This document shows, one piece after another, positions 26,268 through 35,345 of a stretch of DNA of 64,000 bases. The translations under genes and the position numbers were made by a program. This DNA is from Mesorhizobium sp. WSM4904. GTDB lineage: Bacteria; Pseudomonadota; Alphaproteobacteria; Rhizobiales; Rhizobiaceae. Below the pieces are notes generated by a model, which worked only from the letters and a program-made list of their open reading frames with translations, was not told the DNA's origin and did not search any database. Every line of letters starts with the position of its first letter. Positions within the stretch are counted from its first letter, which is position 1. The stretch covers positions 1,302,001 to 1,366,000 of the forward strand of contig NZ_CP121354.1 of the NCBI RefSeq assembly GCF_029674545.1, in the 5' to 3' direction.

Positions 26268-28106
26268 GTGAGTGATATGACAGCCCGAGACGATGAGATA
26301 AGCCTAGCCGAACGCGTAACGCAGCATTTGAAACCGCATTTATGGGCAAAGGCCAACCGGCTCCTTATCCGTAAAGCAATCAGCGAATTTGCACACGAGT
26401 TGCTAATTGCTCCTCGACTCCAGCGAATGGAAGGCGACTGGGGGAAGTATGTGCTGGAAAGCGAGACCCCTGGGTTGGAGTATTGGTTCCAGGCTCGGCG
26501 CCTCCTGCTAGATCACTGGCAAGTGGACGCCGGCTCTCTGGAGAAAAGGATTGAGGGCAGGCCGGCCCCCCTGGATGCGCTTGATTTTGTTATTGAGTTC
26601 AGCCGCCATCTTGGCATAAAGGAAGAGATGATGCCGGTTTACCTGCAGGAGATCAGCAGCACGCTGTATGGCAGCGCGTACAAGCAGGCCAAAACAGAGA
26701 TATCCGCCGCAGAACTGGCTTTTGCCGATTACCAGATCGTTGAGGCTGGCATGACGGAGGGCCACCCGACCTTTATCGCGAATAACGGTCGCATTGGCTT
26801 TGACGCGCTCGACTATAGTCGCTATGCGCCGGAGGTGGGCAGTTCGATAAGACTCATATGGCTGGCCGTCCATAAAGAAATGGCAACGTTTAAGTCCATT
26901 TCAACGCTCGACTACGACCTTCTCATGCACGAGGAACTCGGTCGACAGGCGCTGGAACAGTTCGACGCAGCGTTGCGTCAAAAGGGACTAAACTCGACCG
27001 ATTACATCTATATGCCAGCGCATCCTTGGCAATGGTTCAATCGGCTCTCAACTATCTTCGCGGCGGATATCGCCAACCGGCACATTGTCTGCCTAGGCCA
27101 GGGGAAGGACATATATCATGCCCAGCAATCGATCCGCACACTTTTCAATATAAGCGATCCGCATAAACGGTACGTGAAAACGGCGCTGTCGATACTTAAC
27201 ATGGGGTTTATGCGCGGCTTGTCACCGACACACATGCTGGCGACGCCCGCCATCAACGAATGGTTGAAGAATTTGCTCGACAGTGACTCCTATTTAGCCG
27301 CCAACGGCTTCAGCATCCTTCGCGAGGTCGCGACGATTGGCTATCGCAATCGTTGTTTCAACACCGCCCTCAAGAAGGACTCCCCTTACAAGCAGATGCT
27401 TTCTGCGCTGTGGAGGGAAAGCCCCCTTCGGCAGTTGAAAGAAGGGGAACGTCTGATGACAATGGCGTCGCTGCTTCATGTCGATTACAATGGTGAAGCA
27501 CTCGTGACAGCCCTCATCAATGCCTCGGGGTTAGACGCCGCCGCTTGGCTACGCCGCTATTTTGAATCTTATCTGGCGCCGCTTCTCCACTGCTTTTATG
27601 CTTACGATCTAGCGTTTATGGCACATGGAGAAAATATAATTCTAGTTATGAAAGATCACGCTCCGACGCGAGTTATCATGAAAGACATTGGCGAGGAGCT
27701 TCGTATTCTAGGCGGAGATCTCAACGTGCCGGAGGAGATTAAGAGGATCTGCATTCAAGTAAATCGCGACATGAAGCACGACTTCATTTTCACCGACGTT
27801 TTCGACTGCTTCTTTCGTTACTTGGCTGTAACACTCGAAGAACATCTTGATTTTCCGTCGACACACTTCTGGCAGCTCGTAAGCGAGTCCATCCTTGGCT
27901 ACCAGACGAAACATCCGGAATATGACGAAAAATACAGGCAGCATGACCTATTCGCTCCAGAATTTCTGCGACGATGTATGAATCGACTGCAGATACAAAA
28001 AAACCAGCAAATGGTGGACTTCGGTGATCCGGGAGAATACCTGCACACCGTCGGCACGCTGAAGAACCCACTGGCGGGCATTCGCAAAGTGACCAGTGCA
28101 GGTTAA
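26268..28106 (+). CDS. NIS siderophore synthetase, IucA/IucC family
   Basis: The 612-residue protein matches NRPS-independent siderophore synthetases (IucA, IucC, RhbC, AlcC), which use ATP to join citrate- or dicarboxylate-type acids to amines or hydroxamates. Seen: EGHPTFIANNGRIGF, MPAHPWQWFNRL, RGLSPTHMLATPAI and the catalytic block MAHGENIILVMKDHAPTRVIMKDIGEEL. The start is GTG 26268 with AAGGAG eight bases upstream. Only one synthetase is present, whereas most citrate siderophores need two. No receptor or DABA decarboxylase is adjacent. Confidence 0.9.
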   Translation: MSDMTARDDEISLAERVTQHLKPHLWAKANRLLIRKAISEFAHELLIAPRLQRMEGDWGKYVLESETPGLEYWFQARRLLLDHWQVDAGSLEKRIEGRPAPLDALDFVIEFSRHLGIKEEMMPVYLQEISSTLYGSAYKQAKTEISAAELAFADYQIVEAGMTEGHPTFIANNGRIGFDALDYSRYAPEVGSSIRLIWLAVHKEMATFKSISTLDYDLLMHEELGRQALEQFDAALRQKGLNSTDYIYMPAHPWQWFNRLSTIFAADIANRHIVCLGQGKDIYHAQQSIRTLFNISDPHKRYVKTALSILNMGFMRGLSPTHMLATPAINEWLKNLLDSDSYLAANGFSILREVATIGYRNRCFNTALKKDSPYKQMLSALWRESPLRQLKEGERLMTMASLLHVDYNGEALVTALINASGLDAAAWLRRYFESYLAPLLHCFYAYDLAFMAHGENIILVMKDHAPTRVIMKDIGEELRILGGDLNVPEEIKRICIQVNRDMKHDFIFTDVFDCFFRYLAVTLEEHLDFPSTHFWQLVSESILGYQTKHPEYDEKYRQHDLFAPEFLRRCMNRLQIQKNQQMVDFGDPGEYLHTVGTLKNPLAGIRKVTSAG

Positions 28107-28130
28107 GCTTGAAGGAGGCGCGTATTTTAA

Positions 28131-28202
28131 ATGAACAATGTAGTTAGCCGGTTTTGGGCCAATACCATACCCCCCCCTTGGGGTAAGCAACCCCTTGCGT
28201 AA
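28131..28202 (+). CDS. possible 23-residue peptide
   Basis: ATG 28131 is preceded by AAGGAGGCGC with a rather long 12-base gap. The peptide ends in a Pro-rich tail (IPPPWGKQPLA). The ribosome-site segment recurs in altered form at 28268-28290 without a following start. No family recognised; it may be chance. The rest of 28107-28496 holds no gene. Confidence 0.2.
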   Translation: MNNVVSRFWANTIPPPWGKQPLA

Positions 28203-28496
28203 ACGCCGCCGCAGCATGTTGCGCGTATCAGGCGCCCGCTCACCAGCGCGTCGCCTGCTTCCATTCTGAAAGGAGGCGCCTAATTTTTTTATCGCCTTCG
28301 GGCCGGCTTTCCAGGTGCCGTCAACACTGACACGGTTAGGCGCCCAAAGCTTGATTTGTGTAGACCTCGCTACCTTAAGCATAAACCTCGTCGAACGCCT
28401 TCAATCAAGCACTGCGGCCTTGACGCTCATGCTAGGAGATCATGGCCGCGTTGGAGGTAAGTGCGGCTCTAACTTATGGCTAGAAGGGAGCTTCTC

Positions 28497-29063
28497 ATGT
28501 ACATTCTAGAAACGCCGCGCCTAATCCTAAGGCCACCGTCGCATAGCGACGAGCTTCTTCTACATGAGCTTCATAGCGATCCATTTGTGGTAAATGCCAT
28601 GTGGGATGGAGTCTATCCGACCCGAGAGCAATCGAAAGCTAAACTACAACAGTTCATCCATCATTGGCAGAGCAATGGTTTCGGCTTATGGATGGTGTTC
28701 GTAAAAGGCGAAGGCCAAGTCGGAAAATTCGCAGGCTACTGTGGATTGATGTACAGTGGCCCGTATCTGCCCGAAGATCCCACTAATGTGGAAACCGTAT
28801 CGTGCCTCCACCTTGCGTCTTCCGGTAAGGGGATCGCCGCAGAGGCCGGCAGGGCAGCGATCCAGTTTGCTTTCGAGAACCTAACGCTCGAGAAGGTCAC
28901 TTCATTCATTCGCCCAACGAACACGCGTTCGCTTCGGAAAGCACCGAAAGTAGGCCTTCGCTATGTAAGAGACCGGGTCTACAATAACGTAGTTATGCGA
29001 TATTTTGAAGTGACAGTCTTGACTGCTGTAAAAATCGAAAAAGTCGTCGTTATCTCTTGTTAG
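28497..29063 (+). CDS. GNAT acetyltransferase (RimJ/RimL-like)
   Basis: The 188-residue protein begins with the typical ETPRLILRPPSHSDE and has the acetyl-CoA loop GKGIAAEAGRAAIQFAFENL and FIRPTNTRSLR. It would move an acetyl group to an amine; partners are unknown, but the NIS synthetase just upstream suggests a role like RhbD acetylation of a siderophore diamine. AAGGGAG lies six bases before ATG 28497. The last 20 residues (LTAVKIEKVVVISC) look unlike the family and may mark a 3' rearrangement. Confidence 0.8.
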   Translation: MYILETPRLILRPPSHSDELLLHELHSDPFVVNAMWDGVYPTREQSKAKLQQFIHHWQSNGFGLWMVFVKGEGQVGKFAGYCGLMYSGPYLPEDPTNVETVSCLHLASSGKGIAAEAGRAAIQFAFENLTLEKVTSFIRPTNTRSLRKAPKVGLRYVRDRVYNNVVMRYFEVTVLTAVKIEKVVVISC

Positions 29064-29100
29064 TATCATTGTTTCTCGGAAGACGGTGATGCAAGAAACC

Positions 29101-29126
29101 GTAGGCGAGCGCTGCTCTCGCCCTAC
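29101..29126. terminator. possible hairpin after GNAT gene
   Basis: GTAGGCGAG pairs with CTCGCCCTAC across a short loop with one bulge, 38 bases after the GNAT stop. No T-tract follows. Confidence 0.3.
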
Positions 29127-29345
29127 GAACTTGCAATCATTCACACCGACGCACCGGCGTGTCCGGAGATGCATGTGCCCTGGAATTGAGAGCTTGTCGG
29201 TTCAGAGATAGTTCAGATGGGTCGCTCGGTCTCGCTTCGGGCATGCCCTCGACCGATTTGGCGATCAAATCGCTCCGTTACAGACGGCATGATGTGGAGC
29301 TGCCGCGCCGTAAGTGACCATATCTCAGGCGGTAGGAGGAGCGCT

Positions 29346-31076
29346 TTGCTGAAGAAGCCCATCACACTTGGTACCTTGATGGGGAGTTGCGTGGTTTTCG
29401 ATTATATCGTCGTGGGTGGTGGCTCCTCTGGATGCGTGATGGCGAGCAGGCTCTCCGCCTATGGCGCTCGCGTGCTGCTCATTGAAGCTGGCCCTGATAC
29501 GCCGCCGAATGCCATTCCTGACGACATCCAGGATGGCGACCCAACGCGTGCTTACCTTAATCCCGGTTATCGATGGCAGTCACTCCACGCGACAACGGTG
29601 CGAGGTGGCCGCAAGCCTGTCCATTACGAACAGGCGCGCGTCATGGGTGGCGGCTCCAGCATCAATGCCCAAGTCGCCAACCGCGGCGGGCCCGGAGATT
29701 ACGATGAGTGGGCCTCAAGCGGTGCAACGGGCTGGGGTTGGGAAGACGTGCTGCCCTACTTCCGTCGTCTAGAATGCGATTTGGATTTCGGCGGGGAATT
29801 TCATGGCACGAACGGCCCCTTGCCAATCAAACGTGTGCGCCAATCAGACTGGTCGGGCTTCATCCGGGCAATCTCCGATGCTTACGATGCTTTGGGGCTT
29901 CATTTCAGGCCAGACTTCAATGGTGCATTCGGTGATGGCTATTCAGTTGTCCCATTGACCAACCGCAATGGTCATCGGGTCTCCTCCGCGATGGCGTACT
30001 TACCCGAAACCGTCCGCTCTCGCCGCAATCTAACGATTTTATCCGAAACGACAGTTGCGCGGCTGACCTTTTTGGGAACAACGGTAACGGGGGTCGAGAC
30101 GGAGAACAAATCGGGCGTGCAATCGTATAGCGCTTCTTGCGTTATCCTGTGCGCAGGAGCACTCCATTCACCCGCCATATTGATGCGCTCCGGGATCGGC
30201 CCCGCGAAGGAATTAGTACAATTCGGAATCCCTATCGTTGCAGATTTGAAAGGTGTGGGCCAGAATCTTCAGGAACACCCCACGATTTGCGTTTCGGCCT
30301 ATTTGAAGCCGGCCGATCGCTTGTCACCCGGCGTGAGCGAATATATTCAGATGCACGCCCGCTACTCGTCGGGTTACGAAGGCTGCCCGTCGACCGATAT
30401 GGCAATATCGACTGTTGCCAAATCATCCTGGCACCCGCTGGGGAGGCGCCTCGGCACTCTCGCCGTGTGGGTCAATCGCAGCTACTCGACGGGAACTGTG
30501 GCGCTCAAGGGTAGTTCGCATAAAATAGAGCCGGAGGTCGATTTCAACTGGTTGAGCGACAAGCGGGACGCCGAGCGCCTCAAGCAGGGCTTTCGCTTCA
30601 TAGTCCGCCTGCTGCAGCAAGATTCGCTGTCCTCTGTGGCGCTGGACCCGTTTCCGTCAGCGTTGAATGCGCGAGCGAAGCTGGTGAGCAAGGTCACAAG
30701 CACAAACTATGCACTCACGTCATTTCTGGCGCTGCTCATGGACGCGTCGCCGCGGCTGCGCCGTGGGCTGATTAGGCGCGTCATAACGGATGGGGATAGC
30801 ATTTCCGATCTCGTCAACGACGAGAAACATCTGGATCGGTATATTCGCCAGAACGTCATCCCAAGTTGGCATCCGACGTCGACCTGCAGGATGGGGGCAG
30901 CCGCGGATCCTGGCGCTGTGACCGATCCGTCGGGACGCGTTCATGGTATTTTGGGTTTGAGGATCGCCGACGCTTCCGTCATGCCATTTTGCCCTCGGGC
31001 GAACACAAACATTCCGACGATTATGGTGGCTGAGAAATTGGCCGACACAACCTTGAGAGACGGCAGACGGAGCTAA
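29346..31076 (+). CDS. GMC-family FAD oxidoreductase, copy 1
   Basis: The 576-residue flavoprotein belongs to the glucose-methanol-choline family, oxidising an alcohol to an aldehyde or acid. Seen: FAD-binding VVGGGSSGCVMASRLS, the GMC signatures GGSSINAQVANRGGPGDYDEW and GALHSPAILMRSGIGPA, and C-terminal SWHPTSTCRMG with the active-site His and NTNIPTIMVAEKLAD. TTG 29346 has a perfect AGGAGGA site six bases before it; ATG 29379 and GTG 29391 are alternatives. From 29387 to 31075 the DNA appears identical to 46010-47698. Substrate unknown. Confidence 0.85.
   Translation: MLKKPITLGTLMGSCVVFDYIVVGGGSSGCVMASRLSAYGARVLLIEAGPDTPPNAIPDDIQDGDPTRAYLNPGYRWQSLHATTVRGGRKPVHYEQARVMGGGSSINAQVANRGGPGDYDEWASSGATGWGWEDVLPYFRRLECDLDFGGEFHGTNGPLPIKRVRQSDWSGFIRAISDAYDALGLHFRPDFNGAFGDGYSVVPLTNRNGHRVSSAMAYLPETVRSRRNLTILSETTVARLTFLGTTVTGVETENKSGVQSYSASCVILCAGALHSPAILMRSGIGPAKELVQFGIPIVADLKGVGQNLQEHPTICVSAYLKPADRLSPGVSEYIQMHARYSSGYEGCPSTDMAISTVAKSSWHPLGRRLGTLAVWVNRSYSTGTVALKGSSHKIEPEVDFNWLSDKRDAERLKQGFRFIVRLLQQDSLSSVALDPFPSALNARAKLVSKVTSTNYALTSFLALLMDASPRLRRGLIRRVITDGDSISDLVNDEKHLDRYIRQNVIPSWHPTSTCRMGAAADPGAVTDPSGRVHGILGLRIADASVMPFCPRANTNIPTIMVAEKLADTTLRDGRRS
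29387..31075 (+). repeat. 1.69-kb direct repeat, unit 1
   Basis: The unit runs from TTGCGTGGTTTTCG, within the GMC gene start, to the GAGCTA of its stop codon. I saw no difference from 46010-47698 in the stretches compared. Flanks differ at once on both sides: the stop is TAA here and TAG in unit 2. Confidence 0.85.
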
Positions 31077-31757
31077 ATCGCTGCCTGCTTTGCTGCTCGG
31101 CTAGTCGTCTCGTCGAGACGGCGGATAACGTCGACAAGCGCTTCCTCAGCTCATGTGCTCCTTGGTGCCGCCAGGCAGAACGCCGAACCCGATGTAGATG
31201 GCTTTTTTGCGAACGAAGTCTTCGTCCCTGAGCTTGACCGCTCGACCCGGATAGCGTCGAAAAAGACTATGGGATAGGAAAATTTCGAGCGGTCGGTTTC
31301 TGCCATTCGGCCATCGTCCGGGACGGCGTGTGTGATGGACGAGCTCAGGTAGCTGGCGATACCTCGCGTCATAGAGCTCTTCGAGATGGCCGATCCTGCC
31401 ATGAAACCCGGAGGTCGGCGCTGGTCTGGATTGAGCCTGGAAGTCATAAAGCAATTCAGAATTGTAAATCGCTCTTAGTATCTTGGCCGTGATAATGTTA
31501 AACTAACCGCGACGGATGTAACAATATATACAACTATATTAACATACAAATCGTTGTTATCTTCACCAGGAAGCGCTAGAGATCAATTGCTAAGACGGAA
31601 TCACCGCCCAGCCATCGGCTTAGCCTTAGAATGGGACATCATGTCGACTTTCGTTATTATTGGAAGAGACGGCGCGTTGCCCACATCCAAGGAACTGTCG
31701 ACTTTGAGAGCCGCGGCAAACACTAATCAACTTAAGCGCCCAAAAAGGGGATTGACT
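31077..31757. other. intergenic with IS relic
   Basis: It holds the transposase relic at 31146-31400, then an AT-rich stretch (31490-31560) upstream of the dioxygenase gene. No intact gene. Confidence 0.5.
31146..31400 (-). pseudogene. Mutator/IS256-type transposase fragment
   Basis: Read on the minus strand in two frames, YPIVFFDAIRV and then VRKKAIYIGFGVLPGGTKE match the central catalytic part of IS256/Mutator transposases. At least one frameshift separates them, and neither end of the gene is present. The subtype differs from the element at 38.3-39.6 kb. Confidence 0.7.
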
Positions 31758-32687
31758 ATGACCACGCTGCCGAAAATTTCACTTTCGAAATTGAGAGACG
31801 ATGCAACGCGACGTGACGAGCGCCAGCGCCTGCAAATGGCATGCCAGGAATACGGGTTCTTCTACCTTGTCGAGCACGGCATCCCCGGGGAACAGATCGC
31901 GCAAGCCATTGAGGCTTCCCGGCGATTCTTCGCATTGCCACAGTCGGTTAAGGAACGCTACGGGCACGCCTTTCAGGACGTGTACCCCACTGCCGCCCGT
32001 GGATACAGTCCTTTACACGGCGAAATGCTACATCCTGAGGCCGGCTTCGATCCAAAGGAGGTATTCGACCTCGGAATTGAGAACGAAGGCGACCGGCGTC
32101 CGTTCTCCGGCCGCACGCGCCTTCCGGATGAAGCCTTGGCTCCTGGCTTCGCAAGAAACCTGCTTGCTTTGCAGGCTACCGTGCTCGCCGGGATTGTCCC
32201 CCAGATCGGGGATGCGCTGGCGGACCTGATAGGTATGGAAGAGGCATGGTTCCAACGCCATTTCAGCACGCCGACGCTTGGGCAACGCGTGATACGGTAT
32301 CCAGCTCGCGGCGGCACTTGCGCAAAGCACACGGATCATGGCTTCTTCACGCTGCTGCTGCAAGAGGAACTCCCCCTGCGTTCCTTGCAGGTGTGGTTCC
32401 GCGGTCGATGGATGCCGGTGCCGAGCCTGCCCGATAGTCTCGTAGTCAATCTGGGCGACCTCCTTCAGGTCTTGAGCGACGGCCGCTTCAAGAGTACGCC
32501 CCACCAGGTCGTGCATAGTGGTCCGACTGATCGAATTTCGCTGCCCTTCTTTATTTATCCCGAGATCGACGCTCGCCTGACTTCGCGACAAGGGCAGCAA
32601 GTTAGTGTTGTAGAAATGATGCTGCGCAACGTTGAGTCAATATGGGTGACTGGGAATGGCGCCGGACGCGCGCGCGAACTGCAATGA
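31758..32687 (+). CDS. Isopenicillin N synthase-like Fe(II) dioxygenase
   Basis: The 309-residue protein has the DIOX_N start (CQEYGFFYLVEHGIP, FFALPQSVKERYG) and the catalytic C-terminal fold: iron ligands His-x-Asp in KHTDHGFFTLL, distal His in STPHQVVHS and RxS in DRISLPFF. Relatives hydroxylate, desaturate or cyclise amino acids and small metabolites. AAGGGG lies about eight bases before ATG 31758. It is the second Fe(II)/2-oxoglutarate-type enzyme in the cluster. Substrate unknown. Confidence 0.85.
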   Translation: MTTLPKISLSKLRDDATRRDERQRLQMACQEYGFFYLVEHGIPGEQIAQAIEASRRFFALPQSVKERYGHAFQDVYPTAARGYSPLHGEMLHPEAGFDPKEVFDLGIENEGDRRPFSGRTRLPDEALAPGFARNLLALQATVLAGIVPQIGDALADLIGMEEAWFQRHFSTPTLGQRVIRYPARGGTCAKHTDHGFFTLLLQEELPLRSLQVWFRGRWMPVPSLPDSLVVNLGDLLQVLSDGRFKSTPHQVVHSGPTDRISLPFFIYPEIDARLTSRQGQQVSVVEMMLRNVESIWVTGNGAGRARELQ

Positions 32688-33163
32688 TTGTCTGCTTTTC
32701 TAAAGCATGCGCAATTATGGCGCCGACGCGGTGCAGATCTCCGTGGTAAGCTGGAAGAACTCTCGCATCCGCTAGATTGTCCCGCCGTCGCGCGTGTAGC
32801 GCGGCGGTCGGAAGCCCGCTTCGGGATGAATGCACCTATGGTGTCAGATTGTTTGCATCGTGTGGTCGCAGGGAAAGATCGCACTAGATCTGCACCGCTG
32901 TCGCAAACGTGCTGCGGGAAAACCTGAGGGAACTTGATCCCATGATAACGCTCGCCCAACTCGCGCTTGACGTATCGCGAACCGAGCTCCCGGGAACCAG
33001 TTCCAGCGCGACCACGACGCCGTCACAGGCGGAAAGATCTTATAACACCCGGCGGTCGCGTGCTGCACGTCTTGCGGGCCGGTGGCAGTTATCGCAAGCC
33101 GTCAACCTTTCAGGCCGAACACCTCGCGCCCTGGAGCCCATTCTCAGCCGGAGCCCGCCCCTC
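32688..33163. other. intergenic, no gene recognised
   Basis: About 475 bases. The frame of the following GNAT is open back to 32909, but that stretch has no family resemblance and no good ribosome site. Confidence 0.5.
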
Positions 33164-33604
33164 ATGGAGATTCGTCTCGCAGGCACTGCCGACCGCGATG
33201 CATGGCGGTCCCTTTGGTACGCATATTGCGCCGACCAAGGTCTCAATTCATCAGAACAGGCGACAGATAGGATCTGGCGGCGCATCGAGCGCCCAGACGA
33301 ACCGATTAACGCGCTGATCGCGGTCTCAGCAACTGGCGTTACCATAGGTTTTGCTACCTTTGTCATTCACCCGTATACTCTTAGCGATCGTCCGGTCTGT
33401 TTTCTCGCAGATCTCTATGTCGACGAGTCTTCGCGGCGCCAGGGGATTGGCCAAGCCATGCTCACGAATCTGGCCTCCTACGGTCGCGACCAAGGCTGGC
33501 TGAGAATCTATTGGAATACGGACAGATCAAATTATCATGCGCGGGCGCTCTATGACAAGATCGGTAAATTGAGTCCATACCTTACCTACTACTATGACCT
33601 GTAG
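33164..33604 (+). CDS. GNAT acetyltransferase
   Basis: The 146-residue protein is a compact GNAT: start MEIRLAGTADRDAWRSLW, core FLADLYVDESSRRQGIGQAMLTNL with the acetyl-CoA RRQGIG loop, then YWNTDRSNYHARALYDKIG. ATG 33164 gives the normal family start, although the frame is open further upstream; CGGAG lies about 11 bases away. It may acetylate an amine made by the neighbouring amino-acid enzymes, as EctA does in ectoine synthesis, but it is not recognisably EctA. Confidence 0.85.
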   Translation: MEIRLAGTADRDAWRSLWYAYCADQGLNSSEQATDRIWRRIERPDEPINALIAVSATGVTIGFATFVIHPYTLSDRPVCFLADLYVDESSRRQGIGQAMLTNLASYGRDQGWLRIYWNTDRSNYHARALYDKIGKLSPYLTYYYDL

Positions 33605-33743
33605 ACTTGCTCTGAGGTCGTAACGAAAGCGCATTGACCTGCCCCAGTCTTTTAAACAGTGGCGAGTAGACTAGAGGTGCAGCCATTTATGTTGCGCACA
33701 TGGGCTTGCAGCGGAATGTATTTTCGGCGCGATGATCCATTGA

Positions 33744-34045
33744 TCAGGCAAGGACCGTGTTCGAGGTAAACTCCGTGCGGTGGTCTGCGACGATCATGCC
33801 GGGCTTGCCGCGCTGGGCGATCAGGTCGTCAGTTCGCGAGCAACGCGGCGACCAGAGATCTGTGTCCGGAATCGCGTAAGGCATTCGCGCGTCACGTCGT
33901 CGACGAGTTGATCGGCCGCAGGAGAACTGGTCGTACAGCGACCAGCGTGCGTTCGGCTTCGCCTCGACACGGATCGGCCCCGCATGCCGACCGCCGCTCG
34001 CCGTCCGCACTTCAACAAGGTAGGCGACATCTCGTCGACCGGCAA
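33744..34045 (-). pseudogene. IS3-family transposase orfB fragment
   Basis: The minus strand read in two frames gives RVEAKPNARWSLYDQF, DDVTRECL, SGRRVARELT and QRGKPGMIVADHRTEFTSN, the rve integrase core of IS3-type transposases. Frameshifts and missing ends make it a relic. The interval 33605-34094 holds no other gene. Confidence 0.75.
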
Positions 34046-34094
34046 GATCTATTCCGGACGTCCGCGCTGTCGTTATGACAAGCCATATTCTAAT

Positions 34095-35264
34095 TTAGAT
34101 CTCAAAAATCTTCCGGGGAGCAGTGGTCAGTACCTCGACGCCGGAGTCTGTGACACGGAACGTTTCGCTGATGACGTATCCAAAATCCTCCTCGATCCAA
34201 TTACCTAACATCAGGTGAAAGGTCATGTTTGGTAGCAACTCTGTCATATCGCCATCCTTAAGGCTTGCGGTCGGCTCCAACCAACCAATGCCGTGTGCAT
34301 AGCCGCAACGCGTCTCCTTTTTGAGGCCCCGCTTCTCGATGCTGCGATTGAAGGCGTTGGCAACATCGCTGCAAGTCGCTCCTGGCCGTATCGCATCAAG
34401 AGCGACCTCAAGGCCGGCGACTTGGATCTCATGCACGCGACGTAGACGATCGGAGGGTGAGCCGATCGTGTAAGTGCGCATAAGCCCAGCACAGTAACCA
34501 TATCGCGCACCGCCGATTTCGAGATTCACCTGCGATCCATAGCGAAAAACGTCCTCGCTCCACGGAATGTGGCACGTTCCCGTTCGCGGTGATGAACACA
34601 AACTTATTCCCTCGATCCCGCTTCCTGGCTTACCGTTTGCGCCGCGCACCAACGTTGCCACAATTTCCGCGCACGCGTCTGCTTCACGCACCCCGGGGCG
34701 TATTACCTCAGCAGCGCGTCGAATCGCGGCGTCTGAGATTGCCGCCGCCTCCCGCATTACAGCTATCTCGAGATCTGACTTGATGAGCCTTTTCCAAGTG
34801 ACCGCCTTAGTAGCATCGACGATCGTGGCACCAGGCAGGCGCATCCTAAACTTTTTCGCCGATTGCGATGGAAGGCAGCATAGCTCGATTCCTATGCCTC
34901 GACTCGCGAGGCCGACGTCCTCCAAGTAATCGACTACCGCGTCATAGCCATCCTTGTCAGGATTTCCAATATACGCTTCGGGGTATGCGACGATTTTGTC
35001 GCGCTCCATAAAACATTGATGAATGGCTGCCGGCGCATCACAGCGGCGCAGAATGAACGTCGGTTCCTCTTCTCGTATCGAAACCACAACGGCCTGAGGA
35101 ACATAGGCTGATAGCGCGGTGTACCCCGTGAGATAGGTAATGTTATGTTGGTCGGAAACGACGAGCGCGTCGATATCGCACCGACCCATTTCGAACTTCA
35201 CCGAGCCGAGCCGGCGAAGGTATTCACTTCTAGGGAATGCCTGGGGTCCCTTGGATATATTCAT
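34095..35264 (-). CDS. M24 family protein, creatinase/ectoine-hydrolase (DoeA) like
   Basis: The 389-residue protein has a creatinase N-terminal domain (about 10-150; IDALVVSDQHNITYLTGYTAL) and an M24 pita-bread domain (about 165-389; IKSDLEIAVMREAAAISDAAIRRA, ISLCSSPRTGTCHIPWS). Where metal aminopeptidases have two Asp ligands, this protein reads LEIGGARYGYCAGLMRTYTIG, so metal ligands seem missing as in creatinase and ectoine hydrolase. It probably cleaves a C-N bond other than a normal peptide. CTGGAG precedes ATG 35264. It is the last gene of a likely panD-like, ATP-grasp, M24 unit. Confidence 0.82.
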   Translation of the reverse strand: MNISKGPQAFPRSEYLRRLGSVKFEMGRCDIDALVVSDQHNITYLTGYTALSAYVPQAVVVSIREEEPTFILRRCDAPAAIHQCFMERDKIVAYPEAYIGNPDKDGYDAVVDYLEDVGLASRGIGIELCCLPSQSAKKFRMRLPGATIVDATKAVTWKRLIKSDLEIAVMREAAAISDAAIRRAAEVIRPGVREADACAEIVATLVRGANGKPGSGIEGISLCSSPRTGTCHIPWSEDVFRYGSQVNLEIGGARYGYCAGLMRTYTIGSPSDRLRRVHEIQVAGLEVALDAIRPGATCSDVANAFNRSIEKRGLKKETRCGYAHGIGWLEPTASLKDGDMTELLPNMTFHLMLGNWIEEDFGYVISETFRVTDSGVEVLTTAPRKIFEI

Positions 35265-35345
35265 AAGTTTGAACTCCAGCTATGCTTTTGACAACAAGGC
35301 GAGCTATTGCGGGTAAGAGTTCTTATGCTGGCGACGGATCACCTC

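Noticed and set aside
32909..33163. N-terminal extension of the GNAT at 33164
   Set aside because: The frame is open, but the sequence is Arg/Ser/Thr-rich without family likeness, and the internal ATG gives the normal GNAT start.
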